Part shown: piece after piece, positions 29,454-36,729 of the stretch
Layout of the letters: each line of letters opens with the position of its first letter
How positions within the stretch are numbered: the first letter of the stretch is position 1
From: Actinoplanes aureus
GTDB taxonomy: Bacteria; Actinomycetota; Actinomycetes; Mycobacteriales; Micromonosporaceae
Direction: 5' to 3'
Assembly: GCF_015704865.1 (NCBI RefSeq)
Contig: NZ_JADQTO010000052.1
Coordinates: forward strand, 1 to 36,729
Length of the DNA stretch: 36,729 nt
Position numbers and translations under genes: made by a program
Notes under the pieces: generated by a model
What the model was told of the DNA's origin: nothing
What the model saw: only the letters and a program-made list of their open reading frames with translations
The model's database searches: none

Positions 29454-31109
29454 GTGGATGGACTCCGGCTCGACGTGAGCTTCGTCGACTATCTGATTCT
29501 CACGATCTATTTCGTCACGGTGCTGGGCGTGGGGTTCGCCGCCCGGCGCGCGATCAAGAGCAGCGCCGACTTCTTCCTCTCCGGGCGCTCGATGCCCGCC
29601 TGGGTCACCGGTCTGGCCTTCATCTCGGCCAACCTGGGCGCCCTCGAGGTCATCGGGATGTCCGCCAACGGCGCCGAGTACGGCATGATGACGGTCCACT
29701 ACTTCTGGATCGGCGCCGTACCGGCAATGGTCTTCCTGGGCATCGTGATGATGCCGTTCTACTACGGCTCCAAGGTCCGCAGCGTGCCGGAGTTCCTGCG
29801 GCTGCGCTTCAACCGGCCGACGCACCTGTTCAACGCGCTCAGTTTCGCGGTGGCCCAGGTGCTCATCGCCGGCGTCAACCTGTACGCACTGTCCCTGATC
29901 CTGCAGGCCCTGCTCGGCTGGCCACTCTGGTTGTCGATCGTGGTCGGCGCCGCCATCGTGCTGGCCTACATCACCCTGGGCGGGCTCTCCTCGGCGATCT
30001 ACAACGAGGTGCTCCAGTTCTTCGTGATCGTGGCGGGCCTGCTGCCGATCACCATCATCGGCCTGGTCAAGGTCGGCGGCATCGACGGCCTGTTCGACAA
30101 GGTGCGCCAGTCCCCGCTCGGCGAGGCCGGCCTGCACACGTGGGCGGACACCGGCGGCACCGACAACCCGCTCGGCGCGCACTGGATCGGCATCGTGTTC
30201 GGGCTGGGCTTCGTGCTCTCGTTCGGCTACTGGACGACGAACTTCGCCGAGGTGCAGCGGGCGCTGAGCGCCAAGGACATGAACGCGGCGCGGCGTACGT
30301 CGATCATCGGCGCCTTCCCGAAGCTGCTGGTGCCGGCGATCACCATCATCCCCGGTCTGATCGCGCTGGTGACCATCCAGGGGCTGGGCGCCGAGGAGGG
30401 CGACCTCATCTACAACAACGCGATCCCGCTGCTGATGCGCGACCTGCTGCCGAACGGCGTGCTGGGAGTGGCGGTGACCGGCCTGGTCGCGTCCTTCATG
30501 GCCGGCATGGCGGCCAACGTGAGCGGGTTCAACACCGTCTTCACGTACGACATCTGGCAGACCTACGTCCGCCGCCACCGCAGCGACGGGTACTACCTGC
30601 GGGTCGGCCGGATCGCGACGATCGCCGGCATCGTGGTCGGCATCGGCACGGCGTTCATCGCGGCCGGCTTCAGCAACATCATGAACTACATCCAGGCGCT
30701 GTTCTCGCTGTTCAACGCGCCGCTGTTCGCCACCTTCATCGTCGGCATGTTCTGGAAGCGGATGTCCGCGTGGGCCGGCTTCTGGTCCCTGCTGCTCGGC
30801 TTCCTCGCCTCGCTCACGCTCTACATCCTGCACCTGACCGAGGTGGTGCACTTCAACTCGGACCTGGAGGAGAGCTTCTGGGGAGCGGGTCTCGCCTTCG
30901 TGACCGCGGTCGTGGTGGCGCTGATCGTCACGCCGTTCACCCCGGGCAAGCGGGACGACGAACTGCGCGGCCTCGTCTACGGCCTGGGCGGCCCGACCAC
31001 CTCCGGTGAAGTGATCATCGCCTCCGAGAAGGTCTGGTGGCGTAATCCGGTTCTGCTCGGCTTCATCGCCCTCGCGCTGGCCGTCCTCCTGTACATCCCC
31101 GTCTGGTGA
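29454..31109 (+). CDS. Sodium:solute symporter (SSS family)
   Basis: A 551-residue integral membrane transporter of the sodium:solute symporter family (LeuT fold, about 13-14 helices), similar to vSGLT-type sugar carriers. Signatures: FFLSGRSMPAWVTGLAFISANLGALEVIGM near the start, YYGSKVRSVPEFLRLRF (the SSS motif), and an AGMAANVSGFNTVFTYDIW block. The substrate cannot be read off, though similarity to glucose-type carriers and the HAD neighbour suggest a sugar. GTG at 29454 with GGAGGTGGG upstream. A small two-helix membrane gene follows 11 bases after the stop and is probably its partner. Confidence 0.93.
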   Translation: MDGLRLDVSFVDYLILTIYFVTVLGVGFAARRAIKSSADFFLSGRSMPAWVTGLAFISANLGALEVIGMSANGAEYGMMTVHYFWIGAVPAMVFLGIVMMPFYYGSKVRSVPEFLRLRFNRPTHLFNALSFAVAQVLIAGVNLYALSLILQALLGWPLWLSIVVGAAIVLAYITLGGLSSAIYNEVLQFFVIVAGLLPITIIGLVKVGGIDGLFDKVRQSPLGEAGLHTWADTGGTDNPLGAHWIGIVFGLGFVLSFGYWTTNFAEVQRALSAKDMNAARRTSIIGAFPKLLVPAITIIPGLIALVTIQGLGAEEGDLIYNNAIPLLMRDLLPNGVLGVAVTGLVASFMAGMAANVSGFNTVFTYDIWQTYVRRHRSDGYYLRVGRIATIAGIVVGIGTAFIAAGFSNIMNYIQALFSLFNAPLFATFIVGMFWKRMSAWAGFWSLLLGFLASLTLYILHLTEVVHFNSDLEESFWGAGLAFVTAVVVALIVTPFTPGKRDDELRGLVYGLGGPTTSGEVIIASEKVWWRNPVLLGFIALALAVLLYIPVW

Positions 31110-31120
31110 GGAGACACCCG

Positions 31121-31420
31121 ATGACCGACAAGGATGAGGAGAAGGTGGCGACCGCCGCCCGGCTCTTCGACGTACGCACCGTGATCGGTGGCCTGTTCCT
31201 GATCTACGGCTTGATCGTCACGCTGATCGGGCTCTTCGACGGCGAAACCGAGCTGGACAAGGCGGAGGGCGTACGGATCAATCTGTGGATGGGTCTGGGG
31301 ATGCTCGCGCTCGGGCTGCTCATGCTGCTCTGGCTCAAGCTCAACCCGCCGGGGCCGCCGCGGGACCCGGACGTCGAGGACGAACTGCCGCCCGACGAAC
31401 GGGCCGCCCGCGAGTCTTGA
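31121..31420 (+). CDS. Small two-helix membrane protein next to the symporter
   Basis: A 99-residue protein with two hydrophobic helices (about residues 21-40 and 57-75) separated by an acidic loop, with a Pro/Asp/Glu-rich C-terminus. ATG at 31121 has GAGGAG eight bases upstream and starts 11 bases after the symporter stop; an alternative GTG at 31106 overlaps that stop. SSS transporters often have a small co-encoded accessory membrane protein; this placement suggests the same. No domain recognised. Confidence 0.8.
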   Translation: MTDKDEEKVATAARLFDVRTVIGGLFLIYGLIVTLIGLFDGETELDKAEGVRINLWMGLGMLALGLLMLLWLKLNPPGPPRDPDVEDELPPDERAARES

Positions 31421-31506
31421 TGGCCGGAACGGTGTTGCCCGGGTGCTGTCTCGTTGCAGGTCACCGAATCTTCAAGAGGCGCATCCGGACAACCGATAAC
31501 GGGGGC

Positions 31507-31749
31507 ATGTCATTTCTCGCCCCCATCAGCAGCGTCACCGGCTCCGGCGGCCGCCGCGGCGCCGCCTGGCAGATCCAGTTGCGTGTCGACTTCGTGGTCA
31601 ACAAGGTCATGCAAACCCACCGCGGACAGAGTCAAGATCTCGTAAAGGAGGTCATCCAGAACCAGCTACGCATTTACGGCGTGGTGCCCAACGTCCGGCA
31701 GGTCGCGCAGTACGCGAGCGCCATCTCCTCGTTGCCACCCAACGGCTGA
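31507..31749 (+). CDS. 80-residue protein of unknown function, possibly leaderless
   Basis: ATG at 31507 gives MSFLAPISSVTGSGGRRGAA, then a helical, balanced-charge region (LRVDFVVNKVMQTHRGQSQDLVKEVIQNQL) ending VAQYASAISSLPPNG. No signal peptide or TM helix, so cytoplasmic; no recognisable domain. A GATAAC lies eight bases ahead of the ATG, the spacing of a -10 element for a leaderless mRNA; GGGGG just before the ATG is too close for a good ribosome-binding site. It ends four bases before the stop of the convergent sugar dehydrogenase gene. Coding is inferred from composition and fit. Confidence 0.6.
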   Translation: MSFLAPISSVTGSGGRRGAAWQIQLRVDFVVNKVMQTHRGQSQDLVKEVIQNQLRIYGVVPNVRQVAQYASAISSLPPNG

Positions 31750-31752
31750 TCG

Positions 31753-32859
31753 TCATCGCGCTGGGAATCGCAGGATCCGATCGTCCCCGTCACGCCGGTC
31801 GCCGCGGCCGTCGGTGTTCGAAGTGGTCAACCACAGCGAACCATCCGGCGCCACGGCGACCGTGCGCAGCCGGCCGTATCTCCCGGTGAACTCGGCCCTG
31901 GTCCGCCCGCCACCCAGCGGTACGGTCCACAGCCGCTCCCCGCGCAGCGCGGCGACGTACAGCGTGTCCCCGGCGACCGCGGCTCCGCTCGGGGACGCCT
32001 CGTCGGTGGTCCACTGGACGATCGGATTGACGTACCGGTCGTCGTCGCCGCGGCCTTCCACCTCGGGCCAGCCGTAGTTCTTGCCCTTCTCGATGACGTT
32101 CACCTCGTCCCAGGTGTTCTGCCCGAACTCGATGCCGTACATCCGGCCCTGACCGTCCCAGGCCAGGCCCTGCACGTTGCGGTGTCCCAGGGTCCAGACC
32201 GGGGAGCCGTCCCACGGGTTGCCCGGCGCCGGCTCGCCGTCCGGCGTGAGCCGCAGGATCTTGCCGCTCGGATCGTCCCGGTCCTGTGAGCGCGGTTCCT
32301 CGCTGGCGTCCCCGGTCCCGACGTAGAGCATCCGGTCCGGCCCGAACGCGATCCGGCCGCCGTTGTGCCGCGGCCCCTTGGTGATGCCGTCGAAGATGAC
32401 TTCGGCCGCTCCGCCGCCCAGCTTGAACCGGACGATCCGGTTGTCGTCCGCCGCGGTGAAGTAGGCGTACACCAGCTCGGTCTCGGCGTAGTCCCCGGCG
32501 ACCGCGAGACCCAGCAGGCCACCCTCGCCGCCCGCGTCCACGCCCGCCACCCGGTACACCTCCCGCGGCTGCGCCCCCGGTTTCACCTGGAGGACGCGGC
32601 CGGTGTTCCGTTCCGCCGCCAGCGCGCTGCCGTCCGGCAGGAAGGCGAGACCCCACGGCACGTTCAGCCCGGTCGCCACCGTCTCCGGGGCGGACAGGTC
32701 GGGTGTGCCGCGGGGGACCGGCGCGGCGGCGGTCGTGGACGGGAGCGCCGAAACCGAGGGGACCGGCTGCACGGTGGGCGGGGTTGCGTCGCCGTTGGAG
32801 GAGCAGGCGGCGAGCAGCACGACGCCGGTCGCGGCGAGAACCAGCCGGGCGGATTCCAT
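31753..32859 (-). CDS. PQQ-dependent sugar dehydrogenase-like lipoprotein
   Basis: A 368-residue six-bladed beta-propeller protein of the soluble glucose/aldose dehydrogenase (GSDH) family, which uses PQQ and calcium to oxidise sugars outside the cell. The N-terminus has a hydrophobic segment and lipobox with Cys19 (LLAAC), then a Pro/Ser/Thr-rich spacer. Family motifs: VPWGLAFLPDGSALAAER, GGEGGLLGLAVAGDY, RHNGGRIAFGPDRMLYVGTGDA and HRNVQGLAWD. Some actinobacterial members lack PQQ activity, so the catalytic role is not certain. ATG at 32859; ribosome-binding site weak. It lies between the unknown 80-residue gene and the divergent S33 peptidase. Confidence 0.9.
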   Translation of the reverse strand: MESARLVLAATGVVLLAACSSNGDATPPTVQPVPSVSALPSTTAAAPVPRGTPDLSAPETVATGLNVPWGLAFLPDGSALAAERNTGRVLQVKPGAQPREVYRVAGVDAGGEGGLLGLAVAGDYAETELVYAYFTAADDNRIVRFKLGGGAAEVIFDGITKGPRHNGGRIAFGPDRMLYVGTGDASEEPRSQDRDDPSGKILRLTPDGEPAPGNPWDGSPVWTLGHRNVQGLAWDGQGRMYGIEFGQNTWDEVNVIEKGKNYGWPEVEGRGDDDRYVNPIVQWTTDEASPSGAAVAGDTLYVAALRGERLWTVPLGGGRTRAEFTGRYGRLRTVAVAPDGSLWLTTSNTDGRGDRRDGDDRILRFPAR

Positions 32860-33007
32860 CCGTCAACGGTGCCACGATCTAGCCACTCCGGCTGGCCTCG
32901 CGCTGGTCAATCCGCGTTAAATGTGGCTGTTTGCCGGATTCGGCGCCGCGATGAGGCCCAAGATGGGGGCCGCGCGGTGCGGTGGCCGCGAGGGCGGAGA
33001 TGAGGTT

Positions 33008-34504
33008 TTGCGAGCTTTGGCACGGCCGGTCACGGCCGCGATCCTCACTCTCACCACCCTGTTCGGGTACGCGCCACAGCCGGCCCGCGCCGATCCGGGA
33101 GTGGGCGTGCCGCCACGCACCCGGTACGACAGCGTCACCACGATCGCCTGGGAGCCCTGCCCCGAGGACGAGCGGACGCAGTGCGGGACGATGCACGTAC
33201 CGGTCGACTGGACCCGGCCGTACGGGCCGCGGATCGACGTGTCCCTGGCTCGCCGCCCGGCCGCCGACCCGTCGCGGCGGCTCGGGGTCCTCATGGTGAA
33301 CCCCGGCGGCCCGGGCGTCTCGGCGGTCAACATGGCCCTCGACACCAGCTTCTTCAACGCCGAGGTGTCCGAGCGGTTCGACATCGTCGGCCTCGACCCG
33401 CGCGGGGTGGGCCGCAGCGCACCGGTCCTCTGCGATCAGAAGCTGGTCGACGAGAAGCCGTCACCGCTGCCCACCACCGAGGCCGAGTTCGACGCGATCG
33501 CCACGTTCAACCAGCGGCTGGCCGCGGACTGCTCGGCGCGTTCCGGGCCGGCCTTCCATCACGCGGACTCGGTCAGCGTGGTCCGCGACATGGAGGCCGT
33601 GCGCATCGCCCTCGGTGAACCGCAGATCAACTTCTACGGCGCCTCGTACGGCACGCTGATCGGGCAGCTCTACGGCGAGTTCTACCCGCAGCGGCTGCGC
33701 GCCCTGGTCCTGGACAGCGTGATGGACCACAGCGTGGGCGTCGACGACTTCCTGACCCAGTCGGCCGACGCCGCGCAGGACGCCTTCGACGAGTTCATCG
33801 CCTGGTGCGCCCGGGACAACCGGTGCGTGCTGCGCGGCCAGGACATCCCGGCGATGTGGGCGGCGCTGATGAGACGGGCCGCGGCCGGAACCTTGGTGGA
33901 CCCGTACGACCCACCGAACCGCCTGCGGGTCTGGGATCTGATGTCATCGGCGTTCAGCGCCTTCTACGACCCGCAGTGGTACTCCTTCGCGCACTACCTG
34001 AAGGAGGCGTCCCAGTCGAAACCGGCCGGGCGGCGGGGCCGCATGCCGGTCGACCTGACCCCGCACAGCTTCCCGGCCGTGGTCTGCCAGGACTGGTCGC
34101 TGCCGGTCGGCGGGTTCACCGGATACCGCGACCGGCTGCGTGCCCTCGCCGCCCGGGCTCCGCAGATCCTCGGCTCGCCGCTGGCCCTGACCGCCGTGGC
34201 CGGTTGTCTCGGCTGGCCGACCCGGCCGGTCAACCCGCAGCGCGCGGTCCAGCCGGCGGCCGGCCCGGTGCTGCTGGTCAACGCGCGCCATGACCCGGCC
34301 ACCGCACACACGTGGGCGAAGCAGGTCGCCGGGCAGCTGGGGCCGTCCGCCCGGCTGCTCACCTACGAGGGGTGGGGGCACGTCACCTACTCCCACAGCA
34401 AGTGCGTGAGCGAGGCGGTGGATCGCTATCTGATCGACCTGCGCCTGCCCGCGGCCGAGGCGAGCTGCCCGGCCATCGAGCCGGAGCCGTACGGCGTCGG
34501 CTGA
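33008..34504 (+). CDS. Secreted alpha/beta-hydrolase, S33 aminopeptidase-like
   Basis: About 498 residues, resembling the tripeptidyl/prolyl aminopeptidases of Streptomyces. TTG at 33008 (GGAG seven bases upstream) yields MRALARPVTAAILTLTTLF...ARA, a good Sec signal peptide; the in-frame ATG at 32921 has no ribosome-binding site and would bury it. Nucleophile Ser213 is in GASYG; the acid is expected in NARHDPAT and the His in GWGHVTYS. GGPGVS forms the oxyanion region (typical NPGGPG), and a lid domain lies between. Probably cleaves peptides outside the cell. The gamma-glutamyltransferase follows on the same strand. Confidence 0.88.
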   Translation: MRALARPVTAAILTLTTLFGYAPQPARADPGVGVPPRTRYDSVTTIAWEPCPEDERTQCGTMHVPVDWTRPYGPRIDVSLARRPAADPSRRLGVLMVNPGGPGVSAVNMALDTSFFNAEVSERFDIVGLDPRGVGRSAPVLCDQKLVDEKPSPLPTTEAEFDAIATFNQRLAADCSARSGPAFHHADSVSVVRDMEAVRIALGEPQINFYGASYGTLIGQLYGEFYPQRLRALVLDSVMDHSVGVDDFLTQSADAAQDAFDEFIAWCARDNRCVLRGQDIPAMWAALMRRAAAGTLVDPYDPPNRLRVWDLMSSAFSAFYDPQWYSFAHYLKEASQSKPAGRRGRMPVDLTPHSFPAVVCQDWSLPVGGFTGYRDRLRALAARAPQILGSPLALTAVAGCLGWPTRPVNPQRAVQPAAGPVLLVNARHDPATAHTWAKQVAGQLGPSARLLTYEGWGHVTYSHSKCVSEAVDRYLIDLRLPAAEASCPAIEPEPYGVG

Positions 34505-34580
34505 GCCCACCGGTTGTGTCCAGCCCCGATCACGGGTAGGCAAAGTATTGACAACCGACACTGTCCGACCTGGAGGGCCG

Positions 34581-36374
34581 ATGCGGTTCCTGCCCGCACT
34601 GACAGCGCTGTCACTGACCACCATGGGGGTCGTGGTCGCCTCCCCGCCCGCCACCGCGGGCGGCAACCCGGCCCTCGGCCCGACCGCCACCGGATACGGC
34701 GGCGCGGTCGCCACCGTCGACGCCAACGCCACCGCGGTCGGCCTGGACGTGCTCCGGCGCGGCGGCAACGCGGTCGACGCCGCCATCGCGGCCGCCGCCA
34801 CGCTCGGGGTGACCGAGCCGTTCTCGGCCGGGATCGGCGGCGGCGGCTTCTTCGTCTACTACGACGCCAAGCGGAAGAAGATCTCCACCATCGACGGGCG
34901 GGAGACGGCCCCGGCCTCGGCCACCGAGAGACTCTTCATCGACCCGGCCGACGGGTTGCCGTACGACTTCAACGAGGCGCGGGTCAGCGGGCTGTCGGTC
35001 GGCGCGCCCGGCACGCTGGCCACCTGGGAGTCGGCCGCCCGCAAGTGGGGCACCCGGTCGCTGTCCAGCCTGCTCCAGCCGGCCGCCCGGGTCGCCGAGG
35101 AGGGTTTCGTCGTCGACGCGACGTTCAACCAGCAGATCGCCGCCATCGCGCCCGCGTTCGGCCAGTTCAGTTCGACCAGCGAGCTCTACCTGCCCGGCGG
35201 CGCGCCTCCGGCGGTGGGCAGCATCCAGCGCAACCCGGATCTCGCGGCCACCTACCGGCTGATCGCGCGCAAGGGCACCGATGTCTTCTACCGCGGGGCG
35301 ATCGGTGCGGATCTGATCGAGACGGTGCAGAACCCGCCGATCGCCGACGATCCGATCGGCGACTGGGCGTACCCGATCCGGCCCGGCGCCCTGACCCGTG
35401 CCGACCTGGCCGGTTACCGGCTGCGCTACCCGGATCCGGTGCGCTCCGACTACCGCGGGCTGACCGTCTACGGCATGAACACGCCGTCCAGCGGCGGCAC
35501 CGCGGTCGGTGAGGCCCTGAACATCATCGAGAAGGGCCTGCCGGCGTCCGCCTCGACCACCGAGAAGCTGCACTACTACCTGGAGGCGTCGGCGCTCGCC
35601 TTCGCCGACCGCAACCGGTACGTCGGCGCGGACACCCCGCAACGGACCATCCGGCGGCTGCTCTCGGACCGCTGGGCGGCGCAGCGGGCCTGCCAGATCG
35701 ACCCGGGCAAGGCGCTCACCAAGCCGGTTCCGCCCGGTGACATTACGGCCACCGGCTGCACCCCGGCCACCGTCGGCGGACCGGCCGAGCAGGGACAGAG
35801 CACCACCAACCTCACCGTCGCCGACAAGTGGGGCAACATCGTCGAGTACACGTTCACCATCGAGGCCACCGGCGGCAACACCATGGTCGTGCCGGGCCGC
35901 GGCTTCGTCCTGAACAACGAGCTGACCGACTTCAACTTCGCCCCGACCCAGGGCGACGCGCCCGACCCCAACCTGCCCGGCCCGGGCAAGCGACCGCGCA
36001 GCTCGATGTCGCCGACCATCGTGCTCTCCGACGGCAAGCCGTTCCTCGCCCTCGGCTCGCCGGGTGGCGCGACCATCATCACGACCGTGCTTCAGATGAT
36101 CCTCAACCGGGTCGATCTGGGCATGACCCTGCCGGAGGCGATGGCCGCACCGCGAGCCTCGCAGCGCAACACCGCCGGCATCCAGGCCGAGCCGGCGTTC
36201 CACACGCGGTACGGGCCGGCGCTCACCGCACTCGGCCACACCTTCGCTCCCGATGTGGCGGAGCTGGGCGCGGCGACCGCCATCGAGTTCACCAGGGGCG
36301 GCGGCTTCATCGCCTCGTCCGAACCGTCCCGCCGGGGCGGTGGTGCGGCCGCGGTGGTCCGCCCGGCCCGCTAG
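34581..36374 (+). CDS. ggt: Gamma-glutamyltransferase
   Basis: A 597-residue secreted N-terminal-nucleophile enzyme that hydrolyses or transfers the gamma-glutamyl group of glutathione and relatives, here probably of other gamma-glutamyl compounds since actinobacteria lack glutathione. Signal peptide MRFLPALTALSLTTMGVVV. Autocleavage should occur before Thr408 (QSTTNLTVADKWGN), producing the two subunits; the GFVLNNELTDFNF and GSPGGATIITTVLQMI substrate-site blocks are present. ATG at 34581 has GGAGGG upstream. The TAG stop lies in GCTAGC, directly abutting an IS481-family element on the other strand; the coding region seems intact. Confidence 0.94.
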   Translation: MRFLPALTALSLTTMGVVVASPPATAGGNPALGPTATGYGGAVATVDANATAVGLDVLRRGGNAVDAAIAAAATLGVTEPFSAGIGGGGFFVYYDAKRKKISTIDGRETAPASATERLFIDPADGLPYDFNEARVSGLSVGAPGTLATWESAARKWGTRSLSSLLQPAARVAEEGFVVDATFNQQIAAIAPAFGQFSSTSELYLPGGAPPAVGSIQRNPDLAATYRLIARKGTDVFYRGAIGADLIETVQNPPIADDPIGDWAYPIRPGALTRADLAGYRLRYPDPVRSDYRGLTVYGMNTPSSGGTAVGEALNIIEKGLPASASTTEKLHYYLEASALAFADRNRYVGADTPQRTIRRLLSDRWAAQRACQIDPGKALTKPVPPGDITATGCTPATVGGPAEQGQSTTNLTVADKWGNIVEYTFTIEATGGNTMVVPGRGFVLNNELTDFNFAPTQGDAPDPNLPGPGKRPRSSMSPTIVLSDGKPFLALGSPGGATIITTVLQMILNRVDLGMTLPEAMAAPRASQRNTAGIQAEPAFHTRYGPALTALGHTFAPDVAELGAATAIEFTRGGGFIASSEPSRRGGGAAAVVRPAR

Positions 36375-36375
36375 C
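36370..36375. repeat. Putative IS target-site duplication, GCTAGC
   Basis: GCTAGC contains the TAG stop of ggt on the plus strand and the TAG stop of the transposase on the minus strand. IS481-type elements prefer CTAG-containing targets. The matching copy at the far end of the element lies beyond the window. Confidence 0.5.
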
Positions 36376-36729
36376 TGTGATGTCCAGCCAGGTTGTTCAA
36401 CCGGGTGATGGGTGCCAGCTTGCCGATCGCGGTGTGGGGCCGGTGGTGGTTGTAGTCGTGCAGGAAGCCGGGTAGGGCAGCGCGGCGAGTTTTTTCGCTG
36501 GTGTAGTGCTTGGCGAAGGCCCAGCCGTCGGCCAAGGTGCGGTGGAAGCGTTCGATCTTGCCGTTGGTCTGCGGCCGGTAAGGGCGGGTCTTCTTTACCG
36601 TGATGCCGAGCTCGGCGCAGGTCGTGGCCCAGAGCCGGGATTTGTAGGCGGAGCCGTTGTCGGACAGCACACGGCGGGTGGTGACGCCGCGTTCGGTGAA
36701 CCAGGCGACCGCGCGGCGGAGCACGCTGG
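36371..36729 (-). CDS. IS481-family transposase, 3' part only
   Basis: The C-terminal about 118 residues of a DDE transposase/integrase-core protein, cut at the window edge, so its start is not seen. It contains the second catalytic Asp (VLSDNGSAYKS) and the Glu (PYRPQTNGKIERFHRTL), with the HRPHTAIGKLAP region typical of IS481. The stop codon TAG comes from the CTAG of the probable target site rather than from the element itself: the last codons read GHHS then TAG. The frame is intact in the visible part, so the copy may be functional. Confidence 0.9.
   Translation of the reverse strand, partial: SVLRRAVAWFTERGVTTRRVLSDNGSAYKSRLWATTCAELGITVKKTRPYRPQTNGKIERFHRTLADGWAFAKHYTSEKTRRAALPGFLHDYNHHRPHTAIGKLAPITRLNNLAGHHS
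36376..36729 (-). mobile_element. Insertion sequence of the IS481 family, partial
   Basis: The element's end begins TGTGATGTCCAGCC at 36376; IS481 termini typically start with TGT. Only its right-hand (transposase 3') part is in the window. The inverted-repeat partner cannot be checked. It inserted at the extreme 3' end of ggt without removing coding sequence. Confidence 0.8.

Noticed and set aside
28704..30851. 715-codon minus-strand frame opposite the HAD and symporter genes
   Set aside because: Low-complexity His/Asp/Arg/Gln-rich antisense frame; both plus-strand genes have clear motifs and ribosome-binding sites.
34548..34580. ggt start at TTG 34548 and TTGACA as a -35
   Set aside because: The ATG at 34581 has an excellent GGAGGG and starts the signal peptide; TTGACA has no matching -10 at the right spacing.

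Overview
The window is high-GC actinobacterial DNA. Codons end mostly in G or C, and GTG and TTG starts are common. Several gene families point to a spore- or sporangium-forming member of the Micromonosporaceae, most likely Actinoplanes or a close relative: Lsr2, F420-dependent glucose-6-phosphate dehydrogenase, two WhiG/FliA-type sigma factors, a SpoIIE-type phosphatase with an RsbW-type ATPase, and an actinobacterial HelD. The genus is an inference. No tRNA, rRNA or CRISPR array was seen. No gene-free stretch exceeds about 250 bases.

Layout. 1-2.9 kb: a LacI-type regulator followed by a family-5 ABC solute-binding lipoprotein, probably an oligosaccharide or peptide uptake locus that continues off the left edge. 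3-7 kb: a sirtuin, two small membrane-type proteins of unknown function, an App1-type phosphatase, a 53-residue membrane peptide and a YiiX-like papain-fold protein. 7-12.2 kb: a large LuxR ATPase regulator, a YceI protein and a DEAD-box RNA helicase. 12.4-18.3 kb: two paralogous FliA/WhiG sigma factors pointing toward each other, enclosing a lipoprotein, a HelD-type RNA-polymerase-recycling ATPase with a structured leader, and a GNAT acetyltransferase. 18.4-21.2 kb: a DUF456 membrane protein, a D-Ala-D-Ala carboxypeptidase translationally coupled to a small gene, and lsr2. 21.3-27.4 kb: MarR and LLM oxidoreductase, SpoIIE phosphatase and RsbW-like kinase, then, divergently, a fused sigma factor and fgd. 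27.4-36.7 kb: a GT2 glycosyltransferase, a HAD phosphatase, a sodium:solute symporter with a small membrane partner, an 80-residue unknown, a PQQ-type sugar dehydrogenase lipoprotein, a secreted S33 peptidase, gamma-glutamyltransferase, and the end of an IS481-family insertion sequence sitting on the ggt stop codon.

The most striking gene is at 24549-26369. One uninterrupted 606-residue frame joins an ECF sigma factor, a zinc-binding anti-sigma motif (H-x3-C-x2-C), one transmembrane helix, a Pro/Ser/Ala linker and an apparently intact GH128-type beta-1,3-glucanase domain. It looks like a one-protein envelope-to-transcription signalling device. Its divergent neighbours are an RsbW-type kinase and a PP2C phosphatase with a substituted metal ligand. 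A second notable feature is the HelD leader, where three inverted repeats form mutually exclusive hairpins. Much of the window concerns control of transcription (three sigma factors, HelD, Lsr2, partner-switching proteins, three other regulators) together with carbohydrate uptake and oxidation.
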